From Hetaerina americana (taxonomy: Eukaryota; Arthropoda; Insecta; Odonata; Calopterygidae), in assembly GCA_022747635.1 (NCBI GenBank), contig JAKTNV010000009.1, forward strand, positions 384,501 through 448,500: DNA of 64,000 bases, written 5' to 3'. The stretch's first letter is position 1, and the number at the start of each line of letters is the position of its first letter. The position numbers were made by a program, and so were the translations under genes. Under the pieces are notes generated by a model. It ran no database searches, had not been told where the DNA came from, and was given only the letters and a program-made list of their open reading frames with translations. This document shows, in pieces, positions 13,801 through 24,125 of the stretch.

Positions 13801-14349
13801 CCTGAGTGCATGACCACGTAAGTGCCTCCTCCTCCCACGAGCCATTTCATTCCACTTACACCAAGATGCCTTGCCACATCATTCGTGTATATCTCTGCAT
13901 TTATAAATCCCCCAAATGCCAGCAGTGATGGAACACTCCGAGTCCTCATTCCTAACTGATTGGCGCATTTGAGTGATGTGCTCTCTCGAGTTGTCCCGGC
14001 CATGAGATCCGGATCGGCTAATCTCCGCAATATTCTCTCTTCAGATGCTCCCTTTGCATCAGCTTCCGAATTAAATAACGGGAAAAGAGAACATTGGCGA
14101 GCTTGCGTTCATCTGAAATTAAATCATTGCGGCGGTTTCTCGTTTCCCTCTGAATGGCAGGGCTGCTGCAGTTGTTCAAAATAATGTTGGAAGCGCCTAG
14201 AGGGACTCAAGTGTCTCCCTACCGACCACCGCGGCCTCCACCTGCACTCACATGAAGGAAGCCTCTCCCCTTCCTAAATAATTTAAAGGCACTTATTCGG
14301 TGGAATCCTCTCGCCGATAACAGTCAAACATTAGTCTAATTAATATGTG
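10851..14349. other. no recognisable gene
   Basis: No convincing coding sequence. A possible retropepsin-like reading on the minus strand around 13640-14030 was considered and dropped. The rest is AT-rich unique-looking DNA. Confidence 0.4.
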
Positions 14350-14354
14350 CATAA

Positions 14355-14610
14355 GGAGAAGAATTGTGTAAGGCAAAGAAGCTTTCACAAGGAGGAGGGA
14401 GTTGACGATAGGGACGTTGAGTAAGGATGTTAGGAAAAGGCTCGTCAAAACTTTGATATTAAGCGTGGTTGTGTACGGTGGGTAAACGTGGTCTTTGAAG
14501 CAGGAGGATACACGTAGATTGGAGGCTTTTGAAACGTGGAGAAGAATGGAGAAGGTGACATGGGCCGAAAGGAAGACAAACGAGGAAGTGCAAGGTAAAA
14601 AGAAAGTAAA
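14355..14610 (+). pseudogene. RTE 3'-end fragment
   Basis: This tract aligns to 29610-29850 of the long RTE copy: the regions for lysine- and arginine-rich KEAFTRRREL, the SVxxYGxxTW box (14464-14490) and the RRLEAFETWRRMEKV tail can be followed. It has stops and small indels, and a short further match lies near 14730-14760 (RRKYSE). It lacks endonuclease and catalytic RT domains, as expected for a 5'-truncated insertion. Confidence 0.65.
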
Positions 14611-14879
14611 AATTCAGGAATTCCAAATATCCGGCCGCATCGATCAATTCCAGGAGCCGACCAATACGATAATAGCAATTAATCTATTAATAATTCTATA
14701 TTCTATGGAAACTCTTATTGGAAATCGCCATACGAGAAGAAAGTACTCAGAAGCCGCAGAATTATTGCTAAAATTGAGGAATTTTATTTTCACTTGCGTT
14801 CTCGGCGTTTGTTATATCTTTAATTGAGTTTTCGTATTGAGTTAATTTCAGTTATTTCTTTAATGGGTCGCATGGGGAC

Positions 14880-15206
14880 GTTAGGTCGCATTACCTGCCT
14901 TTTACAGTCTCCTCGGGGGGTAGAGTGTTTTGTGGTGCATGTTCATGTGGTAGTGGTGTTTCGCATTCTTGCTTGTTGTGTCCTGGCTTGCGTGTTGTTG
15001 GATGGCTTTCGTGCAGCATCCTGGGGTGCAGTTTTTTGTTGGTTTGCGGTATATGTGTTTGCATGAGTGGGTGCGCTGCTGTGGGTGTAACTTCCCACGT
15101 TGTTGTTTTGCATGTGGTATTGTTCCTTTTTGCGGTTGGTGACCTAACACCCCCCGCCAAACGTCCTTGCGGCGGCTTGCGGGGTATTATGTAGATGTAG
15201 ATGTAG
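14880..15206 (+). mobile_element. CR1 3'-UTR fragment with (GATGTA)n tail
   Basis: About 15040-15206 aligns closely to 46515-46705, the 3' UTR of the CR1 copy there: shared GCGGTATATGTGTTTGCATG, GGTTGGTGACCTAACACC, and the end CTTGCGGCGGCTTGCGGGGTAT followed by the short GATGTA repeats at 15190-15206. A short tandem-repeat 3' end in place of poly(A) is typical of the CR1 group. No ORF2 similarity precedes it, so the insertion was truncated to the UTR. The left limit is uncertain. Confidence 0.7.
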
Positions 15207-15294
15207 AATACTCAAATATATGTAAGGTTTTCCTTTCTTAACCTCTCTTTAAGAACTGTTTCCTATTTTACGCGACAATGACGCGACCTCATCC

Positions 15295-15990
15295 TTACTA
15301 CCCCAATGCCCATCTCTCACATACAGATGACCCGCCAATCTCAAAAAACTTCTGAGATCCACCCGCCCTTTGGCGCCCGCCCCCCAGACAAATTTTCTCA
15401 TATTTCCCCTACTTGCAACCGCCCCCGAAGTAAAACATGTCTACTTATTAGATCTACTCCCCTCTCCCCACATCCCTTCATTGACCCCTCACCTCGTTCC
15501 CAAGCTAATTGCCTCTCAAAAATATTATTATCTTTTGTCATGCAAACAATACACTTCATTTTACATAGGAGAATGCATTACCCCCTTATCTATTCGAATG
15601 AACAATCACCGGTACTCCTGCAATTCTGCCTCACTCTCTTCTCTTCCTATCCCTTCACACGCAAATTCCCACAACCTTTCATTCGACCAGTGTTTTGCTC
15701 TTAGCATCGTAGAATCCCTACGCGATTCAGCCACCAATATAGAGGTGAGAACTCGAGAATCCGCGCATATATTAGTTTTCCGATCATTCAAAGTTCCCAC
15801 CCTTAACCACCATCTTTAATCGCCTCCCAGGATTCCCTGCCCCTCCCCTCCCCCGCCCAGACCCCTTACCGCTCTCCGGAAAATTTTCAGTCTTAATTGA
15901 AGAAGGCCTCGGATAAGGCCGAAAGCTGAAACAATTTACCGTGTGAGTGTCCTTTAAGTGTTACTATTTTATTTATGTTCGATTGTGCCG
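15295..15990 (+). mobile_element. Penelope-like element, C-terminal GIY-YIG part and 3' end
   Basis: The frame from 15370 to 15819 encodes a linker, then KYYYLLSCKQ, FYIGEC, LSIRMNNHR and a tail with FDQCFALSIVESLRD. This parallels the GIY-YIG nuclease at 629-720 in the copy at the left edge (NVAYLLTCKLC, FYIGQC, LRINNHR). The nuclease region itself reads through without a stop. The following UTR is pyrimidine-rich, then carries a hammerhead-like core at 15897-15924. No RT palm remains, so it is 5'-truncated. The right end runs into the microsatellite at 16021. Confidence 0.7.
15897..15924 (+). other. hammerhead-ribozyme-like core in Penelope-like 3' region
   Basis: The order TTGAAGA, GGCC, an 8-base loop, GGCC, GAAA fits the hammerhead pattern CUGANGA - stem II - GAAA with one deviation (U for the first C). 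Hammerhead motifs are known in Penelope-like elements. Stem I, stem III and the cleavage triplet could not be placed with confidence, so activity is doubtful. Confidence 0.35.
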
Positions 15991-16020
15991 TCCAAATATT
16001 ATACTACTCGTGTGAGTGTT

Positions 16021-16073
16021 TCTATATCATCTATATGTATATATAAATATTAATATATATATGTATATATATG

Positions 16074-16156
<83 letters not shown>

Positions 16157-16240
16157 AATTATGTATATATATATATACATATTTATGTATATATACATAA
16201 TTACACACATACACACCCATGCACACGTATATATGCGTAT
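16021..16240. repeat. compound TA/TG microsatellite
   Basis: Long alternating TA runs grade into (TG)n near 16134-16156, then TA again and (CA)-rich sequence. Parts form an inverted arrangement (GTAATTATGTATATA against TATATACATAATTAC). Confidence 0.9.
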
Positions 16241-19179
16241 ATAAATTAAGGATACACCTGCACATACACACATACTCTAAGTAATTGACAGTGAAGATAG
16301 AGAACAATAAAATAAGAAAGGCCTAAGCAAAGAATGAGGTTTGTGGGAAAAACTAGGAAGAGGGTAAGCGATATCACGGAGGAATACCGGATTTTTTCAA
16401 TTAGGTAGGTTTTGGTTAATCAATATCGTGTTTTTGTGAAATACCTCCCTAAGGAGATTGAAGAACATTAAAACTTACCAAAAATTTTTATTGTTATAAT
16501 TACTCAAATAGTAATCAGATTAAATTGAACTGGTACTTAATCATAACAAATCTGATGACAAAAATGTTTTTTTGTCTTGTAAAAAAATTGTTAGCACAAT
16601 TGACTTGCATATCATTCGAAATCAACGCATCAAATTATTGAACTGCGAGTAGATTTTTTCGAGCGTTGGTACAATCCAACGCTTCATTGCTCGATTCCTT
16701 AACATACTCCATGACTAGGGGCACCTACGTGACGTCAGGATTCTGTGAAAGTACATGCTTACGGCGCTAATGGCTCGGGCGCTGGCCCACGGCTAGGCAA
16801 CCCTCTTTAAAGCCACTACCACCAGTAAATGCAGCTGCAACAACTCATTCAATACTTGGTCGTCTTCAGCCGAAGCAATCATGGAGGCAAATCATCATGA
16901 TGGAAAAATATAAACTATAACCTTTAATATTGGACCTATAAGGAGCAGGCATAAAAAAGAGAAGCGTAGCAACTTGTTTAATTGATTTATTCGATTTGAA
17001 AATCAAGAGTGAAAGGACGAAGGAGAGGGAGATATGCGTCGGAGGCCGTCTCGGCTGGCATGGCGCCACCACTGACGTGGGCGGAAAGGGGGTGGGGGGA
17101 TGAGATGAGGCAGGGGGCGGGTGGGGGACGGGGCGGACGTGGAAAAGGAGGCGCCGAGGGCAGTTTTCGTTATGGTGTGTTTATCACACCGAGCGAACTA
17201 ACGCTTCCGCCAACCGAGATGACGATTCGTTGCCTCCCGAGCCAGACATTGCAAAACTTCTCCGACTGTGTCGATCCGGATATAAAGGATGCTTATCGCT
17301 CGCACAAAGTGATATGCGTCAGCGTTACGCACGTCATGTAAATGACGGCCACCTTTTCCTCTCCCCTCGCTTTGCTTGTCCGCTCAAACTCCAAACCGTT
17401 GGGCGAATACTGCATGAGGCAATCTTCATTCAATTTCCATCACTTGAATTGCTTGTACACCTTTTCCAGTCGAGTTATATCTCGATTGAAAATGTATGCG
17501 ACTTTCAAATTCTATATTCACGATAATGATTTAACATGTTCATTTAAATTTAAACCGTACATAGATGCAACAATAATCCATTTACTTTCATATCACTGAG
17601 CCTTTTAGTGCCCTCAACACATTCCTTGTACTTACACGCTGTATGTGGTTGGTTTATTAATACTTGTGTTTATATATTGTGGTATATTCCAGCTATTCTC
17701 TGGTAACAGTCAGTGACACAAGGCACAAATAAAGCGTTCGAGGATATTCTTATTCAATTTTACACATTGAAATTATTCCAAGAGCAGTACTCCTAGTTTT
17801 TAATTAAAGATTACAAAATATAACTGCATAATCAAGTACCTGAACTATACATTAGACGGGTCTGATTTCCAAGTTTGTCTACAGTGTAAAAAGATGTATC
17901 ATTTCATGCCTCGAATATCGAAGCCAGACCATTCGTCCCCGGAGAGAAGCGCGGGATCCGACTCGTGCGAATTCCACCCTTGCGTCGCAGAGGAACAGGG
18001 CGATTAGTGGGCTGAACATTTTCCGATTGAAATAATACGGAGTAGGAGTCCGAATTTCTGCGGAAAATGCTATTTTGCACCGAAGTAGGCGCTAGGACAC
18101 GAATCACACGCCAAGGAGGAATTTAAATTGAAAGTGATATTCGAGTGAAGAAGAATAGACGCGCAAAATAAGAATTGCGAAGTAAATTGAGTAAGGGAGG
18201 GCAACATGGAGGTCAGAGTGTGCATTTCTGCGTTTGTTTGGCGAATCGGATAAACGACAAAAAGACATAATTTGAACTATAGAGCGTGATCTGCAAAGTC
18301 ACAGAACTAAAAATATAACTGAGCCATCCTCAAACTCTGTGGAAATTGCCAGTGAAATACACCCGAAAGGAAAGAAGATTTGCGAAATAGAATGCTAGGG
18401 GGAAATATAAAGCTGATGCCACTGAGGCCAAATATTTGCCGTATCGAATTCAAGGGATGAGTGCGAGAGGAGAGTTGATGGGGTCAGGCGGTGCATAGGC
18501 AGAATTGGATGATCTGATTGAGGCCACCCCACCTCCTCAAGGTTCAGCTAAGCATATTGCATCTGGTGGGTCGAGTATTCGAGTCATGAGAACTGATTGC
18601 GTTGAATACGAGTAAGTGCTTCGCCATCGTACAGAGCTTCATGACTCCATTACCTCTCGTACAAGGAGAAAATTATTTCCAGCTTCGTCTTTGTCCTAGA
18701 TATCCACGTTAAATCCCTCAACCGTTCCATTACTTCCTAGAATATACGGCTATATATATTTTTAATATTTTGGAAATCACAATTACTAAAATTGTTCAAT
18801 AAAGAGCGATTGTATAATTTCTCCATATTTTACTGCGTAGAAAATTTATTTTATCATACTTGTTAGTTTATTATATACTTGTCTCACGACTTTCCTGTTC
18901 ATTTCACTGAATTAACCAGCACTGCGTCTTACTCAACCGTTGGAAGTTAATACGCATTCAGACCTTCTACATTGGCATCTAATGATGAAAGACGCCGGTC
19001 ACGAAGGCGTTTCTACACACTGGGAAATAGAAAAATGTCGCGTGGGACTATGTAATTATTTTTCTATTGTTTTCGACAATCATATTGAACGGCCGACTCA
19101 TATTGCTATCCATACAGGTAATCTAACGGTTAAGCTAGGTTTTCGTTGGACAAAACTTCCAAATAAATATCTTGCTTCT
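16241..19179. other. no recognisable gene; contains a G-rich tract
   Basis: No coding similarity. A G-rich tract at 17088-17136 has repeated runs of three to six G. A frame open from 18940 into 19521 runs into the complement of an RTE and is not considered a gene. Confidence 0.4.
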
Positions 19180-19977
19180 CCCAAAAAAACACAACCCAGC
19201 ATCCTACTCTACATCAGGTCCCTCTTCATCTCTGAGTACTTCCTTCCTCCCTTCATCCCGTCCAAAATCCCTATCCTGTTCCTTCCCTTTCCTCGTTTGC
19301 CTAACAATCTCCCTTCTATTAAAGCCTTCAAAATCCCACTACCGATCAATACGCCCTTCATACACTTTTCCTGCCTTCATAGGTTTCTCCCTCTCTTCCC
19401 CCACAATCCAAGTACTTCCTCATTTGTTTTCTTTCGGTCCATTTCACCTTCTCCATTCTTCTCCACACTCACAATTCAAGAGCCTACAGTCTACGTCTAT
19501 CCTCAATGTACTGCGATGTAAGTAATGTAAGCAATGTACTGCGTATTTCCGCACCTTCTTCCGCTCCCTGCAGCTTCTTTGCTCAGCGCAGTTCTTCTCC
19601 TTAGAAAGCATTTTGGTCCAAAATACTTCCACGGTACGTCAACTGATATGCATACTCTACTTTTGTGCTCCTATTTAAACATTTAAGTTAGCTTTTGTCT
19701 TTCTGATAAATCGCATTTAACTTTCTTCATTTACATTTATTCCCTCCATATATATCGTACTGAATTTCCAATTCACTCATTATTGCTTGCAACCCCGTGG
19801 CTGACTGACAAACTAAAGCTTGGTCATCAGCAAACTCAACTGGTTTTACGGATTCCCCTCCGACTTTCATTCCTACCTCCAGTTCTTCCCATGCCTCTTT
19901 AATAATTTCCTCTGCATACAGCTTGAACAGCAACGGTGATAATGGGCAACCCTGCCTTACACCTCTTCCTAGCACTG

Positions 19978-20506
19978 TGTCGTATCCCCGCGTCTTCGAG
20001 GGGATATTGGCGACACGAGATAAGCACACCGCGAGTCGAGTCGCTGCCTCGAGGGTAAACGGGGGCTTTCAGTTTGGTGGGTTATGGCGTGGAGAGGAGT
20101 TAGTTGATGGAAATGGGGAAGAAGAAAAAACTAAAAAAAAGCGCACAACGGCGGTCCCAATTGAACTCAAATTAAAGGTATTCTACGCAGAAGGAGTTTA
20201 CAGCATATATCCCGTGACACGGCTTGGCGCTTCCAACCAGGAGAAGGGGCCCAGCCCAACCTTCCTCTCTGATCTCGAGTCCCAGACTGGCTTCTTTGGC
20301 ATGACATCAGTCACCCGTCGTCGTTATCAACATCCCTCTCCAGGCAGAAAGGTGGGGGGGGGGGTCGGCATCAACCACTGGTCCGTAGTCCACGGCGGGT
20401 CACCAGTTATCACTGTGGGCCGATGTCCACATCGAGTCACCAGTTGTGACTCGGCCGCGCCATTACTTTGCCGGTGAATCACACGACAGAACACGCGGAT
20501 GCAACA
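19978..20506. mobile_element. possible solo LTR inserted in RTE
   Basis: The RTE is interrupted exactly here: sequence before and after joins to give the uninterrupted RTE. The insert starts TGTCG, ends CAACA, and is flanked by ACTG at 19974-19977 and 20507-20510. TG...CA ends plus a 4-bp direct duplication fit a solo LTR of a Gypsy- or Pao-like element. The insert encodes nothing recognisable and contains a 12-G run near 20352. An unrelated DNA insert with a chance 4-bp match is the alternative. Confidence 0.45.
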
Positions 20507-21762
20507 ACTGCCCATCCGGAATCCCCGTTCCCCACTCGCGCCTGAGCAGTCTGTGATATGTACAGGTTGTGGATTAGCCTCCTGTCCTTCCAATCTATTC
20601 CTATTTTTCGCTATATACTCATTATTTTTTTCCAATTCACTCCATCAAACATATTTTCAAAATCTACGAAACAGGAAAATACATCCTGCTTTTATTCTAT
20701 ATTCCTAACAAATAGTGATCTAATTACTGCAATGACATCGCGCGTGCCTTTCCCCGTCCTAAATCCAAACTGATCATCCTTAAAGTAATCAAATGCCTAG
20801 ATCTTCATCTTTAGTGATAAATCCTGAGAACAACTTAAGCTGCATGGAAAATCAAACTTATTGTTCTGTAGTCGTCACATGCTGCAGCCTTTACCTTTTT
20901 CGGAGTAGTAACTAACCCTAATCTCACAAAGCCTTCTCGCCAGATTCCTTCCTCATAGATACTAACAATCAGTCCATATAGACTCTTCCTATCACATTTT
21001 CCTATACATTTCAAAGGAATCCTGTCTATTCCCACTGCCATACATGAATTTGTCCCCATTAATTTACTTTCTATCTCATCGTCTAGTACTAGTACGCCTG
21101 GACCTAAGTTTTCTTCATCTACGTCTTATGTACTTTCTATGCATGTCTAACCATGCCGGTCTAAGTTCTTTACCATACAGTTCATCAATATATTCCTTTC
21201 ATATCTTTTGTATACTATATTTTATGCTTAAAATATTATCTTACCCGACTTATCTTTAACTGTAAATACAGATCTTCCTTTCTTACTTCCCGATAACGTT
21301 CCAACCTTCTTGTATTCATGTAGAGTACCAATTTCACCCTTCATCTGCAAACTTTCCATTTCCTCGCACTGTGTCTTCCACCATATTTCTTGTGCTTCAT
21401 TTGTTATTCGTCTCAATTTACTATTTAACTATTTGTACTTCCTTCTACCTACCTGTATTCATATTATTCCATTCCCTTCTCTCATCTATCTTTCTAGTAT
21501 CTCATCCGTGATCCCATGGTATCTTTGTCTTTTTCCTATTTAAAATTCCAATAATTTCTTCCTTCACTAATGACTTTCTATACAGCCTGCTGATACTACT
21601 TCCTTTTCAAACCATTTAATGCTTCTACATTCTCATTCCTAACTCGCCGCCCCTGCCTTATCGTTTTGAAACGGACGCTACATTTCATAACAACTAAATT
21701 GTGGTCAGAGTCTGAATCCGCTACGGCGAAGCTGTGCCAATTGATCTCACGGTTCCTAAATA

Positions 21763-23081
21763 CTACCTTGATCAAAAAGTTCCCGGAATTTATTCAGAAA
21801 ATTAAAAATACAAGTTTATTCATCTAAATCTATATTGTCCCCTTCAAAGTAATCCCCATCGACTGCAACACACTTATGCCAGCGCTTGATCCAATCCTCG
21901 AAACATTTTTTATATTCGGTTTTCGGTATGTCCATCAGTGCTTCCTGCGATTTTTCCATTACTTCCTCTCGGCTGCTAAAACGCGTTCCCCGTAATGGTT
22001 TTTTAACTCGATTGAACAGAAAGAAGTCACAGGGAGCCAAATCAGGTGAATTCGGTGGCTGTTGGATGGTATTTGTTGCATTTTTCGTCAAAAAATTACG
22101 AATAATGATAGCACTGTGCGACGGTGCGTTATCATGGTGCAAAATCCACGAGTTTCCTGCCCACATTTCTGGTCTCTTTCGGCGAATTGCTTCACGCAAA
22201 CGTCTCATAACGCCCAAATAATACTCTTTGTTTACTGTCTGGCCTTCTGGCAAAAATTCATGATGCACTACACCGTTGTAATCCATGAAAACCGTCAGCA
22301 TTGCCTTCTTTTTTGACTGAAAACGACGTGGTTTTTTTGGTCTCGGCTCATTTGGTGAACGCCATTCACTTGCCTGATGTCTGGATTGCGTGTCGTACTC
22401 ATAAACCCACGTCTCGTCTCCAGTAATGATCCTTTTGATGAATGTGGGATCGCAAATCATGTCTTTTGCGACGTCAACACGGTCTCTTTTTTGCATGAAA
22501 TTGAGGTCTTTTGGCACCAACTTTGCTGCTACACGACGGAAACCCAAATCATTAACCACAATGTCTTGGGCGGATCCATAGGCAATGTTCAAGTCCTCCG
22601 CTATTTCTCTGATGGTTAATTTGCGGTTATTGACCAACATTTCTTTTACTTTATCAATTTTTTCACCGACTTTCGATGTCGATGGTCTGCCACTGCGTTC
22701 ATCATCTTCGATTGACTCACGACCACTTCTGAACCGCTCGTGCCACTGGTAAACGACCGTTTTTTTTAGAGAATCGTTGCCGAAACACTTTTCCAACATT
22801 TCCAACGTCCGTGCGCCACTAAATCCGTTTTTTACGCAAAATTTAATACAAGTTCGTTGTTGCAAATTTAAATCCATTTCTGAAATTGTAAAAAATCGCC
22901 AACACACACAGAGATAGATGTACTCTTGGCTACGTAACTTTTGCAAATGTCAAGTTATGACACTAAGATTTAAAGGGAATATCAACAACAGATGTACCAA
23001 TTTAAAAAAAAAACAGAACTCAAATCGAAACGATGGGAGCGCCACACGGTGGTTATTCCGGGAACTTTTTGATCAAGGTAG
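21763..23081 (-). mobile_element. mariner element, apparently complete
   Basis: The element is 1319 bp. Its ends are perfect 27-bp inverted repeats (21763-21789 and 23055-23081, starting CTACCTTGATC). They are flanked by the TA duplication (21761-21762 and 23082-23083) that all mariner/Tc elements leave. It lies inside the RTE copy and carries one uninterrupted transposase gene on the minus strand. Intact ends and an intact gene make it the youngest obvious insertion and possibly still mobile. Confidence 0.95.
21816..22877 (-). CDS. mariner transposase (D,D34D), 353 residues
   Basis: This enzyme cuts and rejoins mariner ends at TA sites in the nucleus. The start at 22877 is chosen because MDLNLQQRTCIKFCVKNG is the normal mariner N-terminus; an in-frame ATG 23 codons upstream would add residues without a family counterpart. 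The first helix-turn-helix lies at about 7-50. GRPSTS (63-68) links to the second at about 86-115. The catalytic triad is D154 in TGDETWVYEYD, D249 in HHDNAPSH and D284 in LAPCDFFLF, with 34 residues between the last two, the classic mariner spacing. The usual WVPHxL motif reads KLVPKDL (119-125). Length is normal for the family. No stop or frameshift is seen, so the gene may be functional. The mariner subfamily is not assigned. Confidence 0.94.
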   Translation of the reverse strand: MDLNLQQRTCIKFCVKNGFSGARTLEMLEKCFGNDSLKKTVVYQWHERFRSGRESIEDDERSGRPSTSKVGEKIDKVKEMLVNNRKLTIREIAEDLNIAYGSAQDIVVNDLGFRRVAAKLVPKDLNFMQKRDRVDVAKDMICDPTFIKRIITGDETWVYEYDTQSRHQASEWRSPNEPRPKKPRRFQSKKKAMLTVFMDYNGVVHHEFLPEGQTVNKEYYLGVMRRLREAIRRKRPEMWAGNSWILHHDNAPSHSAIIIRNFLTKNATNTIQQPPNSPDLAPCDFFLFNRVKKPLRGTRFSSREEVMEKSQEALMDIPKTEYKKCFEDWIKRWHKCVAVDGDYFEGDNIDLDE

Positions 23082-23126
23082 TATGTGCCTAACCCGAAAA
23101 TAATCTAACTGATACCATTCTAAATC

Positions 23127-23435
23127 TATGTAATGCCCCTCAAGCTACCATAAGGGCGTGAAGGGGTGTTAGGTGACCACCCGTTTAATATAGTAAGTAT
23201 AGTATAGTTAGAGAACAAAACCACATTTAAAATCAACACATCCATGCAAATCTACACCCACAGTGACATATATGTTCATGCAAATAACTTTTCAACATTA
23301 CATATAAGCAAATACATATACTATGAAACAGCAAACAATTGCTCCTTAGAATGTAGTAAAAATTTATCTATTAACGTTTAAGCCAGAATTTGAATAGTAA
23401 GATGGCGACATTCCACCACCACCTTTCTGAGTTAC
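23127..23435 (-). mobile_element. CR1 3'-UTR fragment nested in RTE
   Basis: Read on the minus strand, this gives GGTCACCTAACACC and a CTTGAGGGGCAT end, similar to the CR1 3' UTRs at 15140-15200 and 46640-46700. The body resembles the minus-strand UTR at 48689-48960 (ATGCAAATCTACACCCA and the CATATACTAT region). The RTE endonuclease reading resumes on both sides. Borders are approximate. Confidence 0.6.
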
Positions 23436-24125
23436 CTGGCATTTTTCATGAAAACGTATGCCTTTTGTTGTGTCTAAACCAAGTGTTGGTGATGACTAAC
23501 CCCTGTCTCCTAAAGAACTCAAATGCTTTCTCCCCGCGGTCATTCCTCGTGCCTAAACCGTAGTCCCCCACCTCATCACCATCTCCCCCTTCTCCTACCG
23601 TCGCATTGCAATCCCCCATCACCATCAAATGTTTCCCTATGGGAACACACGCGATGATGTCCTCTAACTGATCGTACATCCTATCGACCTCTTCTTCCTT
23701 ATGGTTGCTCGGTGGCGTGTATACCTGAACAATTACCAAGTCCGTCAGTTCCGCTTTTATCTCTACCAGTAATATTCTATCCGTTGCTTGTTATATGTTC
23801 ACTACGCTTATTCCTACCTCTTTATTAAATACTTTAGCAAACTCTCATAGGCTCTCGTCCCCTTTGCTGTGTATTAATGTTTAACTATCACTCTAAAATA
23901 AATATTCTATAACTATCATTCTACATTATCCATGTTTTCTCTTTCCTCCTATTGCTTCAACTTCTCTGCCTATTGCCTAACTTCATCATTGTCCTAACAT
24001 TCCACGTTCCTATTCTAACTAATTTGGTCTTCTTCTTCTGCGTCTTCTGTCCTACTGCTGTCGGTGTTACCTTTCAAGGGTTTCGTGAGATGACCACCGC
24101 GGATCCCTTGCCTCTCCTTCATGAA

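Larger units (their letters stand above)
19180..24125 (-). mobile_element. RTE-type retrotransposon, minus strand, broken by three later insertions
   Basis: Complementary-strand similarity to the long RTE at 26680-30175 runs from the C-terminal end (about 19185) to the N-terminal domain (about 24110), with breaks at 19978-20506, 21763-23081 and about 23127-23435. Recognisable pieces are the RFADD-type box (19727-20029, here EFADDQALVCQS), the RT entry region (20835-21059), the linker (21228-21416), and the endonuclease (23446-23739: VQVYTPPSNH, GDCNATVG with the catalytic D and N, LGTRNDRGEKAFEFFRRQGL). Frames are broken repeatedly. Each insertion joins cleanly when removed, so the RTE is older than all three. 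Confidence 0.85.

Noticed and set aside
13606..14030. Minus-strand frames with a vague retropepsin look (CANQLGMRTRS...FGGFINAEIYT)
   Set aside because: No DTG/DSG active site and no adjoining gag or RT; too weak to report.
16016..16307. Frames rich in Ile and Tyr
   Set aside because: Translations of the TA/TG microsatellite.
18940..19521. 193-codon open frame on the plus strand
   Set aside because: Its 3' half is the antisense of an RTE C-terminal region; no family signal in the rest.
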